Under the pieces are notes generated by a model, which worked only from the letters and a program-made list of their open reading frames with translations, made no database searches and was not told the DNA's origin. Below are positions 15,601 through 22,353 of a stretch of 23,925 nucleotides of DNA, piece after piece. Each line of letters starts with the position of its first letter. Within the stretch, counting starts at the first letter, position 1. Source of the DNA: a virus; IMG/VR virus record IMGVR_UViG_3300031857_001381, positions 1-23,925 of that record; one strand, written 5' to 3'. A program made the position numbers and the translations under genes.

Positions 15601-17791
15601 CACCGAGACCCTGCGCAGCGCCGCCGACATCCTCAACGAGCGCCAAGGCCTCGAGCGCCAACTGCTGCAACTGCAAGGCGACACCAACGCACTGCGCGCC
15701 CTGGACCGCGCCGCGCTGGACGCCAGCAACCGCGCCCTGTTCGACCAGATCACGGCGCTGCAGGACAGCCAAGCGGCTGCCGCTGCTGCTGCAGACGCCG
15801 AGCGCGCCCTGGCGGCAGAGCGCGACCGCATCGCCCAAGAGCGCGCCGGCCTCGAGCGCCAACTGCTGCAACTGCAAGGCGACACCAACGCACTGCGCGC
15901 TCTGGACCGCGCCGCGCTGGACGCCAGCAACCGCGCCCTGTTCGACCAGATCACGGCGCTGCAAGACAGCCAAGCGGCTGCCGCCGCCGCAGCTCAGGCC
16001 CAGCGCGACTACACCGCCGCGGTAGAGGCCGCGCAAGCCGCAGTGGAGCGCGCTCGCAGCGCCGTGGCCAGCGCAGAGTCTGGCGTGGCTGCGGTGCGTG
16101 AGCAGGCCACCAGCGCCTACATCTCGGCGCAGGACCGCGTGGCCGCCGCCAACGCGCGCATTGCAGACCTCAACGCAGGCATTGCCAACGCGGCCCGCGA
16201 CGCCGCCCTGCGCGTGCAAGAGCTGGGCACCAGCCTGCAGGAGTTTGTGCGCGGTCAGTTCGCCACGCCTTCGCAGAACTTCGGCACGCTGCTGCGCCGC
16301 GCCCTGGGCGGCGACTCCGAAGCCATGCAGGGCCTGCCCGAGGCGGCTCGCGCCGCCATTGACGTGGCGCGCGCATCGGCCCGTACCACGGCCCAAGCCG
16401 GTATTGAGCGCGCCCGCATCCTCTCCAGCGTGGCCGAGGTGGCCGCCGTGGCCGCCGCGACCGCCGTGCCTGCAGGCGCCGCAGCCGCAGACCCCATGCT
16501 GCAGGCCACGCAAGAGCTGGCTGCCGCTCAGGCTGAGCTGGCCAGCGCCCTGGGAGTGGCCAACCAACTCGGCGCGCCGCTCACGCGCGAGGTGCAAGAC
16601 CTGGTAGCCAAGTTCACCGCCGCGCAAGAGGCGCTCACGCTGGCCACCGCCGACCTGGCCGATGCAGAAAAAGCGCTGGCCGACATCGTGGCCAACACCG
16701 CCGGCACCGTGACGGCTGTGAACAGCGCGACCACCGCCATCGGCACGCTCAAAACCGCCTTCGACACGGCCAAGAACACGCTGGACGTCCAACTGAAGGC
16801 CGTGGCCGACAGCAACCTGCCAGACGACATCAAGACGCTGATTGCCGACAAGGGCAAGACCTACCAAGTGACCATTGGCGCAGTGATGGCCAGCACCTTG
16901 ACGGATGCGCAAAAGACGCTGCTGCTGGAGGCCTCAACCACCGGCATGCGCGCCGTCACCTTGGGTGCAGCATTTGGAACGGCTCTCACGGCCGAGCAAC
17001 GCCAAGCCTTGATGGTGGCCGATGAGACCATCCTAAGAACAATTCAGGCCGCGGTCACTGCGGGCACCTTGACAGACGAACAGCGGCTGCTGCTCACCAT
17101 GCAAAAGGGCACGGTTGACCGCACCGTCAACGCCTTGGTGAACAGCGCCAGCCTCACCACTGAACAGCGTGCATTTCTCAACCTGGTCACCGGCGCCACC
17201 GCCACGGGCGCCACCGTCACCATCAGCGGCGCCGTTACCTTCGACCCGGGCAACGCGCTGCAGAGCATCTTCAACAACATCAGCAAGAGCAACGCGCTGC
17301 TGGCCAAGATGGCGCTGGCCCAGCTGGGCCCCACGGCTACCGCGCAGCAAAAGGCCACCACTTACGGTGCGTTCCGCGAGCTGTACACCGACGAGCAAAC
17401 GCGAGCCATCGTGGAGACGGCATACGGCAGACAGACCAACGCCGACTGGGCCGCGCTCAAGTCGCTCGCCGGCTTTGCCGACGGCGGCGTCTTCACCAAC
17501 GGCATCGTGAGCCAGCCCACCCTGTTTAACATGGCACAAATGGGCGAGGCCGGGCCCGAGGCCATCATGCCGCTCAGCCGTGGCGCAGACGGCAGCTTAG
17601 GCGTCAACCTCTGGGGCAGCGGCGCCCGCCGCGACGAAGCGTTGGTGGCTGAGATCCGCGCGCTGCGCCAGGAGATGACCGAGCTGCACGCCGCAGCCCG
17701 CAGCACTGCCGTGGCTACCAACAAGACGGCGCGCATCCTGGATCGCGTCACCCCCGACGGCAACAGCCTGCAAACGGTGGCCGCTGCATGA
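12644..17791 (+). CDS. Tail tape measure protein
   Basis: A 1715-residue protein starting MQAGALNIKLMADIVDVQRK, with AAGGAG upstream and the ATG overlapping the preceding stop. An in-frame ATG at 12527 lies within the frameshifted chaperone region and is rejected. Residues 1-550 are largely coiled-coil helices. Residues about 540-670 are an Ala/Gly-rich hydrophobic stretch able to insert in membrane. Residues about 1000-1115 hold a 67-residue duplicated unit. Residues about 1385-1520 hold imperfect LTxEQRxLL repeats. The C-terminus has FADGGVFTNGIV and MGEAGPEAIMPLSRG, a hallmark of lambda gpH-type tape measures. It sets tail length; at about 0.15 nm per residue a tail near 250 nm is inferred. 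Confidence 0.93.
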   Translation: MQAGALNIKLMADIVDVQRKMAQMQQLAQATSNGMASAFSGLGAKIGAALSVGAIAAFVKQTVDAIDAMNDLADATGASIEEISKLDQVARRNGQSLDQVGGMLVKFNAALKEADGKNGASIALQAIGLEAAKLRQTDPAEALRQTAVALAGFADDGNKARIVQELFGKSVRDAAPFLKDLAEAGQLNASVTTQQAAEAEKFNKQLFALQEAAGTAGRSIVSDLLPPMTELLDKFNRFRMNGGVLSGFFDLLVSQFKDARVQATLEEIERLEERLRNPKVTGFNRSSLQQELRQATQQLKDLQGEALKARTALDQALGRSNAGAGRGDDINPPFARRAPSVADINALTQAQTRQDEQAKAAAKAREAEADRQSRAHLAWLKRVDEAEEAAEKAAQAELKRMADLQQAELELAASRQLRQVAAYEAEEQAIDARLKSAGDMLQAIERETQALSMSNTEREVSNALLELERLGLEKGTYAYEEYARKIREAIVNRENVRASIEQTQQIQREWERVSDQIGQSLTDALMRGGKSAWEYIKGLFRSMVLRPIIQAVVNPVVGAAQAAVGSALGLSAGSAAAGSAFGNAAGAAIGSAIFGSSAAYGAAIGTTSVAAGSQAAMLAAQTGSFGAAGLTATSSAAAGAGSGFMATAAAAGPYVLAALAVLNAAGVFRSKKIVGGGLTGTLGEGDIESYDLQRRGGTLFSGPDYSMVNQRVSAESQAIQTAYEALRTNAVNMAEALGLSSDAVKTFTTQLGTDVLHNDLAARGIKLDGLTPEEAAQKVQAALSQANEDLAAFVLGASRTVTETITTSVEDWEESENGRWMRGYIDQVSQVTRTIEATGPSFARTGETAVQTLTRLASSISTINPVLELLGLQLFDTSLAGADLASTMADAFGGLENFTQVTAQYYQEFFSEAERTAHVTGQLTEALGGMGMTLPTTRDAFRDLVEAQDLTTEAGRKNFATLMQLSGTFAAITPVLEEVAEAGETVTETLRSAADILNERQGLERQLLQLQGDTNALRALDRAALDASNRALFDQITALQDSQAAAAAAADAERALAAERDRIAQERAGLERQLLQLQGDTNALRALDRAALDASNRALFDQITALQDSQAAAAAAAQAQRDYTAAVEAAQAAVERARSAVASAESGVAAVREQATSAYISAQDRVAAANARIADLNAGIANAARDAALRVQELGTSLQEFVRGQFATPSQNFGTLLRRALGGDSEAMQGLPEAARAAIDVARASARTTAQAGIERARILSSVAEVAAVAAATAVPAGAAAADPMLQATQELAAAQAELASALGVANQLGAPLTREVQDLVAKFTAAQEALTLATADLADAEKALADIVANTAGTVTAVNSATTAIGTLKTAFDTAKNTLDVQLKAVADSNLPDDIKTLIADKGKTYQVTIGAVMASTLTDAQKTLLLEASTTGMRAVTLGAAFGTALTAEQRQALMVADETILRTIQAAVTAGTLTDEQRLLLTMQKGTVDRTVNALVNSASLTTEQRAFLNLVTGATATGATVTISGAVTFDPGNALQSIFNNISKSNALLAKMALAQLGPTATAQQKATTYGAFRELYTDEQTRAIVETAYGRQTNADWAALKSLAGFADGGVFTNGIVSQPTLFNMAQMGEAGPEAIMPLSRGADGSLGVNLWGSGARRDEALVAEIRALRQEMTELHAAARSTAVATNKTARILDRVTPDGNSLQTVAAA
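15647..15783 (+). repeat. 137-bp direct repeat, copy 1, in tape measure gene
   Basis: Matches 15848-15984 with two differences in 137 bp, at an offset of exactly 201 bp (67 codons). It encodes LERQLLQLQGDTNALRALDR and the following DASNRALFDQITALQDSQ. Near identity at the nucleotide level implies a recent in-frame duplication or ongoing recombination. Confidence 0.9.
15848..15984 (+). repeat. 137-bp direct repeat, copy 2, in tape measure gene
   Basis: Second copy of the tape measure duplication. It differs from copy 1 by two silent transitions (gcc to gct in the first third, cag to caa near the end). Copies are separated by 64 bp of Ala/Glu/Arg-rich helix, so the whole unit is 67 residues. 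Confidence 0.9.
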
Positions 17792-18678
17792 AAGTCATCG
17801 CCCCCACCACCTTTGTGGCCGCCACCCACCTGGTGAGCAGCACCGCGACAGAGGCGGTAAGCGCCTACAACGCCGGCACCACCTACGCCAAAGACGCCTT
17901 CGTCGACTACGGCACGCACATCTACCAGAGCCTGGTCAACAGCAACACCGGCAACACGCCGAGCACTTCGCCCACCTTCTGGGTGCTGGTGGGCCCGGAC
18001 AACACGCACGCGATGTTTGATGACCAGATCAGCACCGCCACCACCAGCGCCAGTCCGCTGACGGTGGTGCTGGCCACTGGGCTTGCCAACTCGCTGGCCC
18101 TGTTCGGCCTGGTGGGCAGTCAGGTCACCGTCAACATCACCGACGGCGCTGCGGGCCCCAACGTCTACAGCCGCACCACCAGCCTGGACGGCACGTTCAT
18201 CTTTGACTGGTACATGTATTTCTTCGAGCCGTATGTGCAGATCGAAGAGCTGGTGCTCACCGACCTGCCGCCCTACACGGCCGCGCGCCTGACCGTCAGC
18301 CTCACCGGCCCCAGCACCGTGCAGATCGGTCAACTGGTGTTTGGCACGCAGTACGAGCTGGGTGACGCCGAATACGGCGCCAGCGTGGGCATCATCGACT
18401 ACAGCCGCAAGGACACCGACGAGTTCGGCACCACCACGTTTGTGGAGCGCGCCTTCAGCAAACGCATGACCGCCAGGTTGATGCTGGACACCGTGCAGAT
18501 CAGCCGCGTGCAGCAGGTGCTGGCCCGCGTGCGTGCCAAGCCCAGCGTATGGGTGGGTGTGCCGGGTGACAGCACCTTCAACCCGCTGACCGTGTACGGC
18601 TACTACCGCGACTTTTCTGTCGATGTGGCTTACCCGACCAAGAGCTACTGCAGCCTGGAGATCGAGGGCCTGGTGTGA
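17788..18678 (+). CDS. Minor tail protein with chitin-binding-like module
   Basis: A 296-residue protein coupled to the tape measure gene by an ATGA overlap. Residues about 27-72 have the carbohydrate-binding CBM5/12-like pattern: YNAGTTYAKDAFVDYG, then IYQSLVNSNTGNTPS and FWVLVG, with the expected aromatic positions. The rest is beta-rich with DWYMYFFEPYVQIEELVL and a C-terminal segment KRMTARLMLDTVQISRVQQV. Position right after the tape measure suggests a distal-tail or tail-tip subunit, and the module may bind a surface glycan. The module is a pattern match by eye; the distal-tail role is inferred. Confidence 0.68.
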   Translation: MKVIAPTTFVAATHLVSSTATEAVSAYNAGTTYAKDAFVDYGTHIYQSLVNSNTGNTPSTSPTFWVLVGPDNTHAMFDDQISTATTSASPLTVVLATGLANSLALFGLVGSQVTVNITDGAAGPNVYSRTTSLDGTFIFDWYMYFFEPYVQIEELVLTDLPPYTAARLTVSLTGPSTVQIGQLVFGTQYELGDAEYGASVGIIDYSRKDTDEFGTTTFVERAFSKRMTARLMLDTVQISRVQQVLARVRAKPSVWVGVPGDSTFNPLTVYGYYRDFSVDVAYPTKSYCSLEIEGLV

Positions 18679-18716
18679 CACCAGGCGCGTCATCACCCAA
18701 CCCTTGAGCCACCACC

Positions 18717-19184
18717 ATGCCCACCAACCCCACCCCTATCACCGCGCTGCCCACCGCGCCCAGCCGCGCGGACCCGGCCAACTTTGCCACCCGCGCGGAT
18801 GCTTTCCTCGGCCAGCTTGGCACCTTCGGCACGCAGACCAATGCGGTGGGCTCAACCACCTACACCAACGCCGTGGAGGCCGCTGCCAGCGCCAATGCGG
18901 CCCAGGCTGACCGCATCTTGGCGCAAAGCGCCGCCGCTACCGTCACGGCGCAGAGCCCAGCGGCCAACGCCGCCGCCGCCGCCGCCAGTGCCGCCGCAGC
19001 AGCCGTGAGTGCTGGCCAGGCGCAGGCCGTCAGCCCTGATTCGCCCGTGCGCCTGAACACCCGGCAGATCACCGCCAACCTCACCATCGGCGGCGGCTAC
19101 AACGCCATGAGCGCCGGGCCCATCGCCATCGCCGACGGCATCACCGTCACCGTCCAAGACTTCGCCACCTGGAGCATCCAATGA
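18717..19184 (+). CDS. Ala-rich tail fibre-like protein
   Basis: A 155-residue protein. The N-terminal ITALPTAPSRADPANFATRA is a pattern common at the start of phage tail fibres that dock to the tail. Residues about 55-100 are an Ala-rich heptad-like stretch suited to a trimeric coiled coil. The C-terminus has NLTIGGGYNAMSAGPIAIAD and VTVQDFATWSIQ, a short beta cap. Its stop overlaps the ATG of the DGR variable protein (ATGA at 19181), so the two are translated together. It may be the stalk on which the variable tip is mounted (inference). Confidence 0.65.
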   Translation: MPTNPTPITALPTAPSRADPANFATRADAFLGQLGTFGTQTNAVGSTTYTNAVEAAASANAAQADRILAQSAAATVTAQSPAANAAAAAASAAAAAVSAGQAQAVSPDSPVRLNTRQITANLTIGGGYNAMSAGPIAIADGITVTVQDFATWSIQ

Positions 19185-20527
19185 GCACGCTTGTCACCCG
19201 CACCATCCAGACCCCTGACGCCTCGCCCGTCAGCTTCCCCAACGGCATCCGCATCGGCACGTCCGGCGGCGCCGGCCTGGTCAACCACATTGGCGTGGCC
19301 GGCCAGCAGGGGTTCGGCGTGGGCATCGCGCCCGAGGTGCCGGCAGGCTTTGCCAAGCTGTACGGCACCGAAGATCCGGCCTCCGAGAACTACGGTAACT
19401 ACCAGTACAGCGACGGCTCGGTGATGGTCTACGTGCCGGCGTTTTACTACCGCTACGGCACCGGCAGCAACGGCGGCGCCATCAACGTTGTGGACGTCAA
19501 GCCCTTCAGCCACTGGGCCAGTGTGGCCGATGCCAATGCGGCGGGCTACGCGCTGCACCGCGCCTTCTACAACGGCGGCAGCATCCGCCAGGGCGTTTTC
19601 GTCGACAAGTACAAGGCGAGCAACAACGGCGGCACGGCGTCCTCCTTGAAGAACGGCATTGCGCTCAGCAGCGCGCAGCGCGGCTCCTTGAGCACCGCCA
19701 CCTTCGCCAGCCTCACGGGCGCACCCAGCAACAACCTGGCCGGCGCCATTGCCGCGGCCAAGACGCGCGGCAGCCGCTTCTTCTGCAACACGCGCTTCAT
19801 CCGCGGCGCGCTGGCCTTGCTGGCCAATGCCCACGGCTCGGCCGCCACGGGCACCACCTATTGCGCCTGGTACAGCGCGGGCAGCACCAACTTCCCCAAG
19901 GGCTGCAACAACAACGCCAACGGCGACGCGAATGACGGCGCCATCGCGTTTGTGGACGACGGCAACGGCACGTACAACTGCGGGCGCACCGGCAGCGCCA
20001 ACTTCATGGCGCGCACCACGCACAACGGCCAGATGTGCGGTGTGGCCGACTTGAACGGCATCGTGTGGGAAACCGAGCTGGGCTTCACCAGCAACGGCAC
20101 CAGTTTCTTCATGCTCAACACCAGCGTGGACGTGGCCACCATCACCGGCGGCACCACCCTGGCCACCGACGCCTGGGGCGCCACCGGCCTGGCCGCCATG
20201 TACACCAACATCGGCGCCACGTATGAAAGCCTGACCAACAGCGCCAGCAACAAGACCTACGGCAACGCGGCGCAGGTGCTGAGTGCATCCACCAGCGGCA
20301 CCGCCTGGGGCTTTGCAGGCCTGGGCATTCCGCTGTCTGGCGGCGTGGGCGGCAGTAACCAGTTCGGCAACGACTACCTGTACGACGCGCGCCCGAATGA
20401 GCTCTGTGTGATGTCTGGCGGCGACTGGAACTTCGGCAGCAGTGCCGGGGTCTGGGCGCTGTCCCTGGGCAACGTCCGCGGCGTCTCGAGCGTCAGCATC
20501 GGGTTCCGCGCCGCCTCTTACCTGTAA
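19181..20527 (+). CDS. DGR variable protein (C-type lectin-like tail protein)
   Basis: A 448-residue protein, presumed receptor-binding tip of the tail. The N-terminal 100 residues (MSTLVTRTIQTPDASPVSFP) are probably a tail-docking region. Later parts have the composition of C-type-lectin/formylglycine-generating-enzyme-like folds: YVPAFYYRYGTGSN, HRAFYNGGSIRQGVFVDKY, CGVADLNGIVWETELG. The C-terminus reads ELCVMSGGDWNFGSSAGVWA to IGFRAASYL, and the WxxG, GVWAL and GFR elements are typical DGR target signatures. Residues 408 to 446 are encoded by the VR. Compared with the template, residues 415, 418, 421, 428, 430, 432, 435, 437, 438, 439 and 445 are changed through adenine substitutions. The ATG overlaps the previous stop, with TGGAG upstream. 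Confidence 0.92.
   Translation: MSTLVTRTIQTPDASPVSFPNGIRIGTSGGAGLVNHIGVAGQQGFGVGIAPEVPAGFAKLYGTEDPASENYGNYQYSDGSVMVYVPAFYYRYGTGSNGGAINVVDVKPFSHWASVADANAAGYALHRAFYNGGSIRQGVFVDKYKASNNGGTASSLKNGIALSSAQRGSLSTATFASLTGAPSNNLAGAIAAAKTRGSRFFCNTRFIRGALALLANAHGSAATGTTYCAWYSAGSTNFPKGCNNNANGDANDGAIAFVDDGNGTYNCGRTGSANFMARTTHNGQMCGVADLNGIVWETELGFTSNGTSFFMLNTSVDVATITGGTTLATDAWGATGLAAMYTNIGATYESLTNSASNKTYGNAAQVLSASTSGTAWGFAGLGIPLSGGVGGSNQFGNDYLYDARPNELCVMSGGDWNFGSSAGVWALSLGNVRGVSSVSIGFRAASYL
20401..20519 (+). repeat. DGR variable repeat (VR)
   Basis: A 119-bp segment ending 8 bp before the end of the variable-protein gene. It aligns without gaps to 21061-21179. Sixteen positions differ: 15 lie opposite template adenines (7 to G, 6 to T, 2 to C) and one opposite a template T (20413 G versus 21073 T). 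The invariant 3' block atcgggttccgcgcc is the likely initiation-of-homology region. Confidence 0.96.
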
Positions 20528-20532
20528 CTCTG

Positions 20533-20559
20533 AGGCCCTGAGCGGTAGCGACTGGGCCT
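20533..20559 (+). repeat. Inverted repeat downstream of VR
   Basis: A 6-bp perfect inverted repeat, aggccc (20533-20538) and gggcct (20554-20559), with a 15-nt loop, lies 13 bp after the VR end between the variable-protein stop and avd. DGR targets often carry a hairpin or cruciform just past the VR that aids retrohoming. This one has a shorter stem and larger loop than the classic form, so the equivalence is uncertain. Confidence 0.35.
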
Positions 20560-20571
20560 GCTTCCAACACC

Positions 20572-21057
20572 ATGAGCCACCCCACGTGCAGCATCCATGC
20601 CCAGGCCGGCTTGCACCGCAAGCTGGTGCTGTTCGGCACGCAGCTGGAGCTGTACCTGGCGCACTTTCCTTCGCATCACAAGTTTGTGATGGCGCAGCAA
20701 CTGCGCCAGGCTTACGTGGACGTTTACAACTTGGTCACCGAGGCGCAAAAGCGCTTTCACAAGCGCACCACGCTCACTCAGCTGGACGTGCGCCACGAGC
20801 AGCTGCGCATGCTGCTGCTCTTGGCGCATGAGCTGGGGTTGTTCAACTTCTCCAGGGGCAAGCAAGACGCCGAACACCCGGGCGACCACCGGGCGCTGGT
20901 GATGCTGCGCCTGGTGGACGAGCTCGGCCGCATGATCGGCGGCTGGCTCCAAAAAGAATCGGCCCCGGGCGGTGACGCTCAGGGCCCGCTGCCTGCGCCC
21001 GGCGCAGCAGCGCATGAATCCGGTGAGCGAGAGCTTGCCGGTGCGGTAGGGGCTTGA
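20572..21057 (+). CDS. avd: DGR accessory variability determinant (Avd)
   Basis: A 161-residue basic, helical protein. Residues about 10-125 give a four-helix pattern typical of bAvd: HRKLVLFGTQLELYLAHFPS, then KFVMAQQLRQAYVDVYNLV, LDVRHEQLRMLLLLAHELGL and DHRALVMLRLVDELGRMIGG. In BPP-1, Avd forms a pentamer that binds the RT and template RNA and is required for mutagenic reverse transcription. The last 35 residues are low-complexity Pro/Ala/Gly/Glu, making the protein longer than BPP-1 Avd (about 128 residues). The stop codon ends 3 bp before the TR begins. Identity is clear from sequence character and position. Confidence 0.88.
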   Translation: MSHPTCSIHAQAGLHRKLVLFGTQLELYLAHFPSHHKFVMAQQLRQAYVDVYNLVTEAQKRFHKRTTLTQLDVRHEQLRMLLLLAHELGLFNFSRGKQDAEHPGDHRALVMLRLVDELGRMIGGWLQKESAPGGDAQGPLPAPGAAAHESGERELAGAVGA

Positions 21058-21060
21058 CAT

Positions 21061-21179
21061 GCTCTGTGTGATTTCTGGCGGCAACTGGAACAACGGCAGC
21101 AATGCCGGGGTCTGGGCGCTGAACCTGAACAACGACCGCGGCAACTCGAACGACAACATCGGGTTCCGCGCCGACTCTT
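21061..21179 (+). ncRNA. DGR template repeat (TR) and template RNA core
   Basis: A 119-bp template for the VR, lying between avd and the RT gene. It contains 26 adenines, 18 of them in nine AAC codons when read in the VR frame, the usual DGR design. All adenine-bearing codons end in C or T, so no adenine mutation can create a stop codon. A chance open frame runs across it, but the segment is non-coding in function. The template RNA probably extends into avd and toward the RT gene. Confidence 0.95.
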
Positions 21180-21348
21180 CGCCTGGCCTGCCTCATGCGG
21201 CAACAGCCGACTGGCAAAGAGGGAGCCCCCGTCGCGGCTGGTGCCGAAATCTGCCGCTGCAGCGCCCTTCAGTAGCCCGCACGCCGGCCCATGTTGGCCG
21301 CAGGGCGACCACTGGCGCCGCAGCACCTACACCTGGCCAGGGCACCGC
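21180..21348 (+). ncRNA. Spacer between TR and RT, probable 3' part of the template RNA
   Basis: A 169-bp stretch with no supported gene. In the BPP-1 DGR the RNA downstream of the TR folds and binds the RT-Avd complex to prime cDNA synthesis, and the same role is inferred here. The RT frame is open upstream to an ATG at 21241, but those 36 codons do not resemble an RT N-terminus. AGGG at 21339-21342 is the likely ribosome-binding site for the RT. Confidence 0.5.
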
Positions 21349-22353
21349 ATGAAGCGCCACGGCAACCTGCTGCCCCTGTACGCCACCGAGCCCGCGCTCA
21401 TGGCCGCCTACCGCCGCGCCCGCGAGCAAAAACGCAACAGCCGGGGCTGCTTCCTGTTCGAGCGCAACCTGGGCCACAACCTGGCCAGCCTGCTGGACGA
21501 GCTGCGCACCGGCACCTACCAGCCGCAGCCGCTCAATCGCTTCTGGGTCAACGACGGCCGCAAGCCGCGCTTGATCGAGGCGCCGTCCTTCCGTGACCTG
21601 GTGGCGCAGCACGCCGTCTACGCCGTGGTGGGCCCGATCTTTGAGCGCCGCTACATCGCCACCAGCTTTGCCTGCCGCAACGGCCTGGGCACGCACGCCG
21701 CAGCCGATTGGCTGCAAGCCGCCATGCGCCGCGCACCGCGCACCGCCTGGACGCTGCACGTCGATGTGCGCAAGTTCTTCTACAGCGTGGACCGCACCAC
21801 GCTGGCCGCCATCGTGCAGCGCTTCATCAAGTGCCCCGCCACCCTGCGCCTGCTGGCCCTGTTTGCCCAGCGCCCTGAGCCGGTGGGCATCCCCATCGGC
21901 AACCTGATGAGCCAGACCTTTGCCAACCTGTACCTGCACACGCTGGACGACTTTGCCAAGCGCACGCTCAAGGCGGCCGACTATGGCCGCTACATGGACG
22001 ACGCCGTGATGATCGCCCCCAGCCGGGCCGCAGGCGCACAGTGGCTGGAGGCCATCCGCCACCACCTCAGCCTGCTGGGCCTGGCCATCAGCCACCACAG
22101 CCTGCAGCCCCTGCGCCGTGGCCTCAACTGGGTGGGCTACCGCACCTGGGCGCGCGCCCGCTTCGTGCGCCCGCACCTTATTTCAGCCATCCGCGCCGAT
22201 GCCCGCACCGGCCGCCTGCAATGCCTTGTCTCTCGCCTGGGCCACGCGCGCCGCACCAGCTCGCACCGGCCCCTCATCACCCACCTGTTGGAGCACCACC
22301 ATGCCCTCGCTGCACGCCTACCGCAAGCTCATCACCTCCCTCAACACGTTTGA
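21349..22353 (+). CDS. DGR reverse transcriptase
   Basis: A 334-residue RNA-dependent DNA polymerase that copies the TR RNA with adenine-directed errors. ATG 21349 gives MKRHGNLLPLYATEPALMAA, the usual DGR-RT N-terminus. Motifs in order are RKPRLIEAPSFRDLVAQHAV (RT1-2), DVRKFFYSVD (motif A, Asp139), GIPIGNLMSQTFANLYLHTL with the DGR-type SQ at 188-189, YGRYMDD (motif C, Asp217 and Asp218), LGLAIS (motif D) and LNWVGYR (motif E). No endonuclease, maturase or protease domain is present, as expected for DGR enzymes. All catalytic residues are intact. Its 3' end overlaps the next gene by 53 bp. Confidence 0.96.
   Translation: MKRHGNLLPLYATEPALMAAYRRAREQKRNSRGCFLFERNLGHNLASLLDELRTGTYQPQPLNRFWVNDGRKPRLIEAPSFRDLVAQHAVYAVVGPIFERRYIATSFACRNGLGTHAAADWLQAAMRRAPRTAWTLHVDVRKFFYSVDRTTLAAIVQRFIKCPATLRLLALFAQRPEPVGIPIGNLMSQTFANLYLHTLDDFAKRTLKAADYGRYMDDAVMIAPSRAAGAQWLEAIRHHLSLLGLAISHHSLQPLRRGLNWVGYRTWARARFVRPHLISAIRADARTGRLQCLVSRLGHARRTSSHRPLITHLLEHHHALAARLPQAHHLPQHV

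Larger units (their letters stand above)
19181..22353 (+). other. Diversity-generating retroelement cassette
   Basis: Contains all DGR parts in the order known from Bordetella phage BPP-1: variable protein gene with VR at its 3' end, accessory avd, template repeat, reverse transcriptase. Template RNA copied by the RT-Avd complex with errors at adenines replaces the VR, changing the C-terminal binding surface of the tail protein while the TR stays intact. All parts are intact and in one orientation. Confidence 0.94.

Noticed and set aside
18679-18716. Possible terminator in the gap after the 296-residue tail protein
   Set aside because: No stem-loop with a T-run is visible in this 38-bp gap.
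21241-21348. Upstream in-frame ATG for the reverse transcriptase
   Set aside because: The extra 36 residues do not resemble DGR-RT N-termini, while ATG 21349 gives the expected MKRHGNL start with AGGG upstream.
21059-21352. Open frame of 97 codons across the TR
   Set aside because: It is the VR reading frame carried by the template plus chance extension. The TR works as RNA, and beyond 21180 the translation has no recognisable character.
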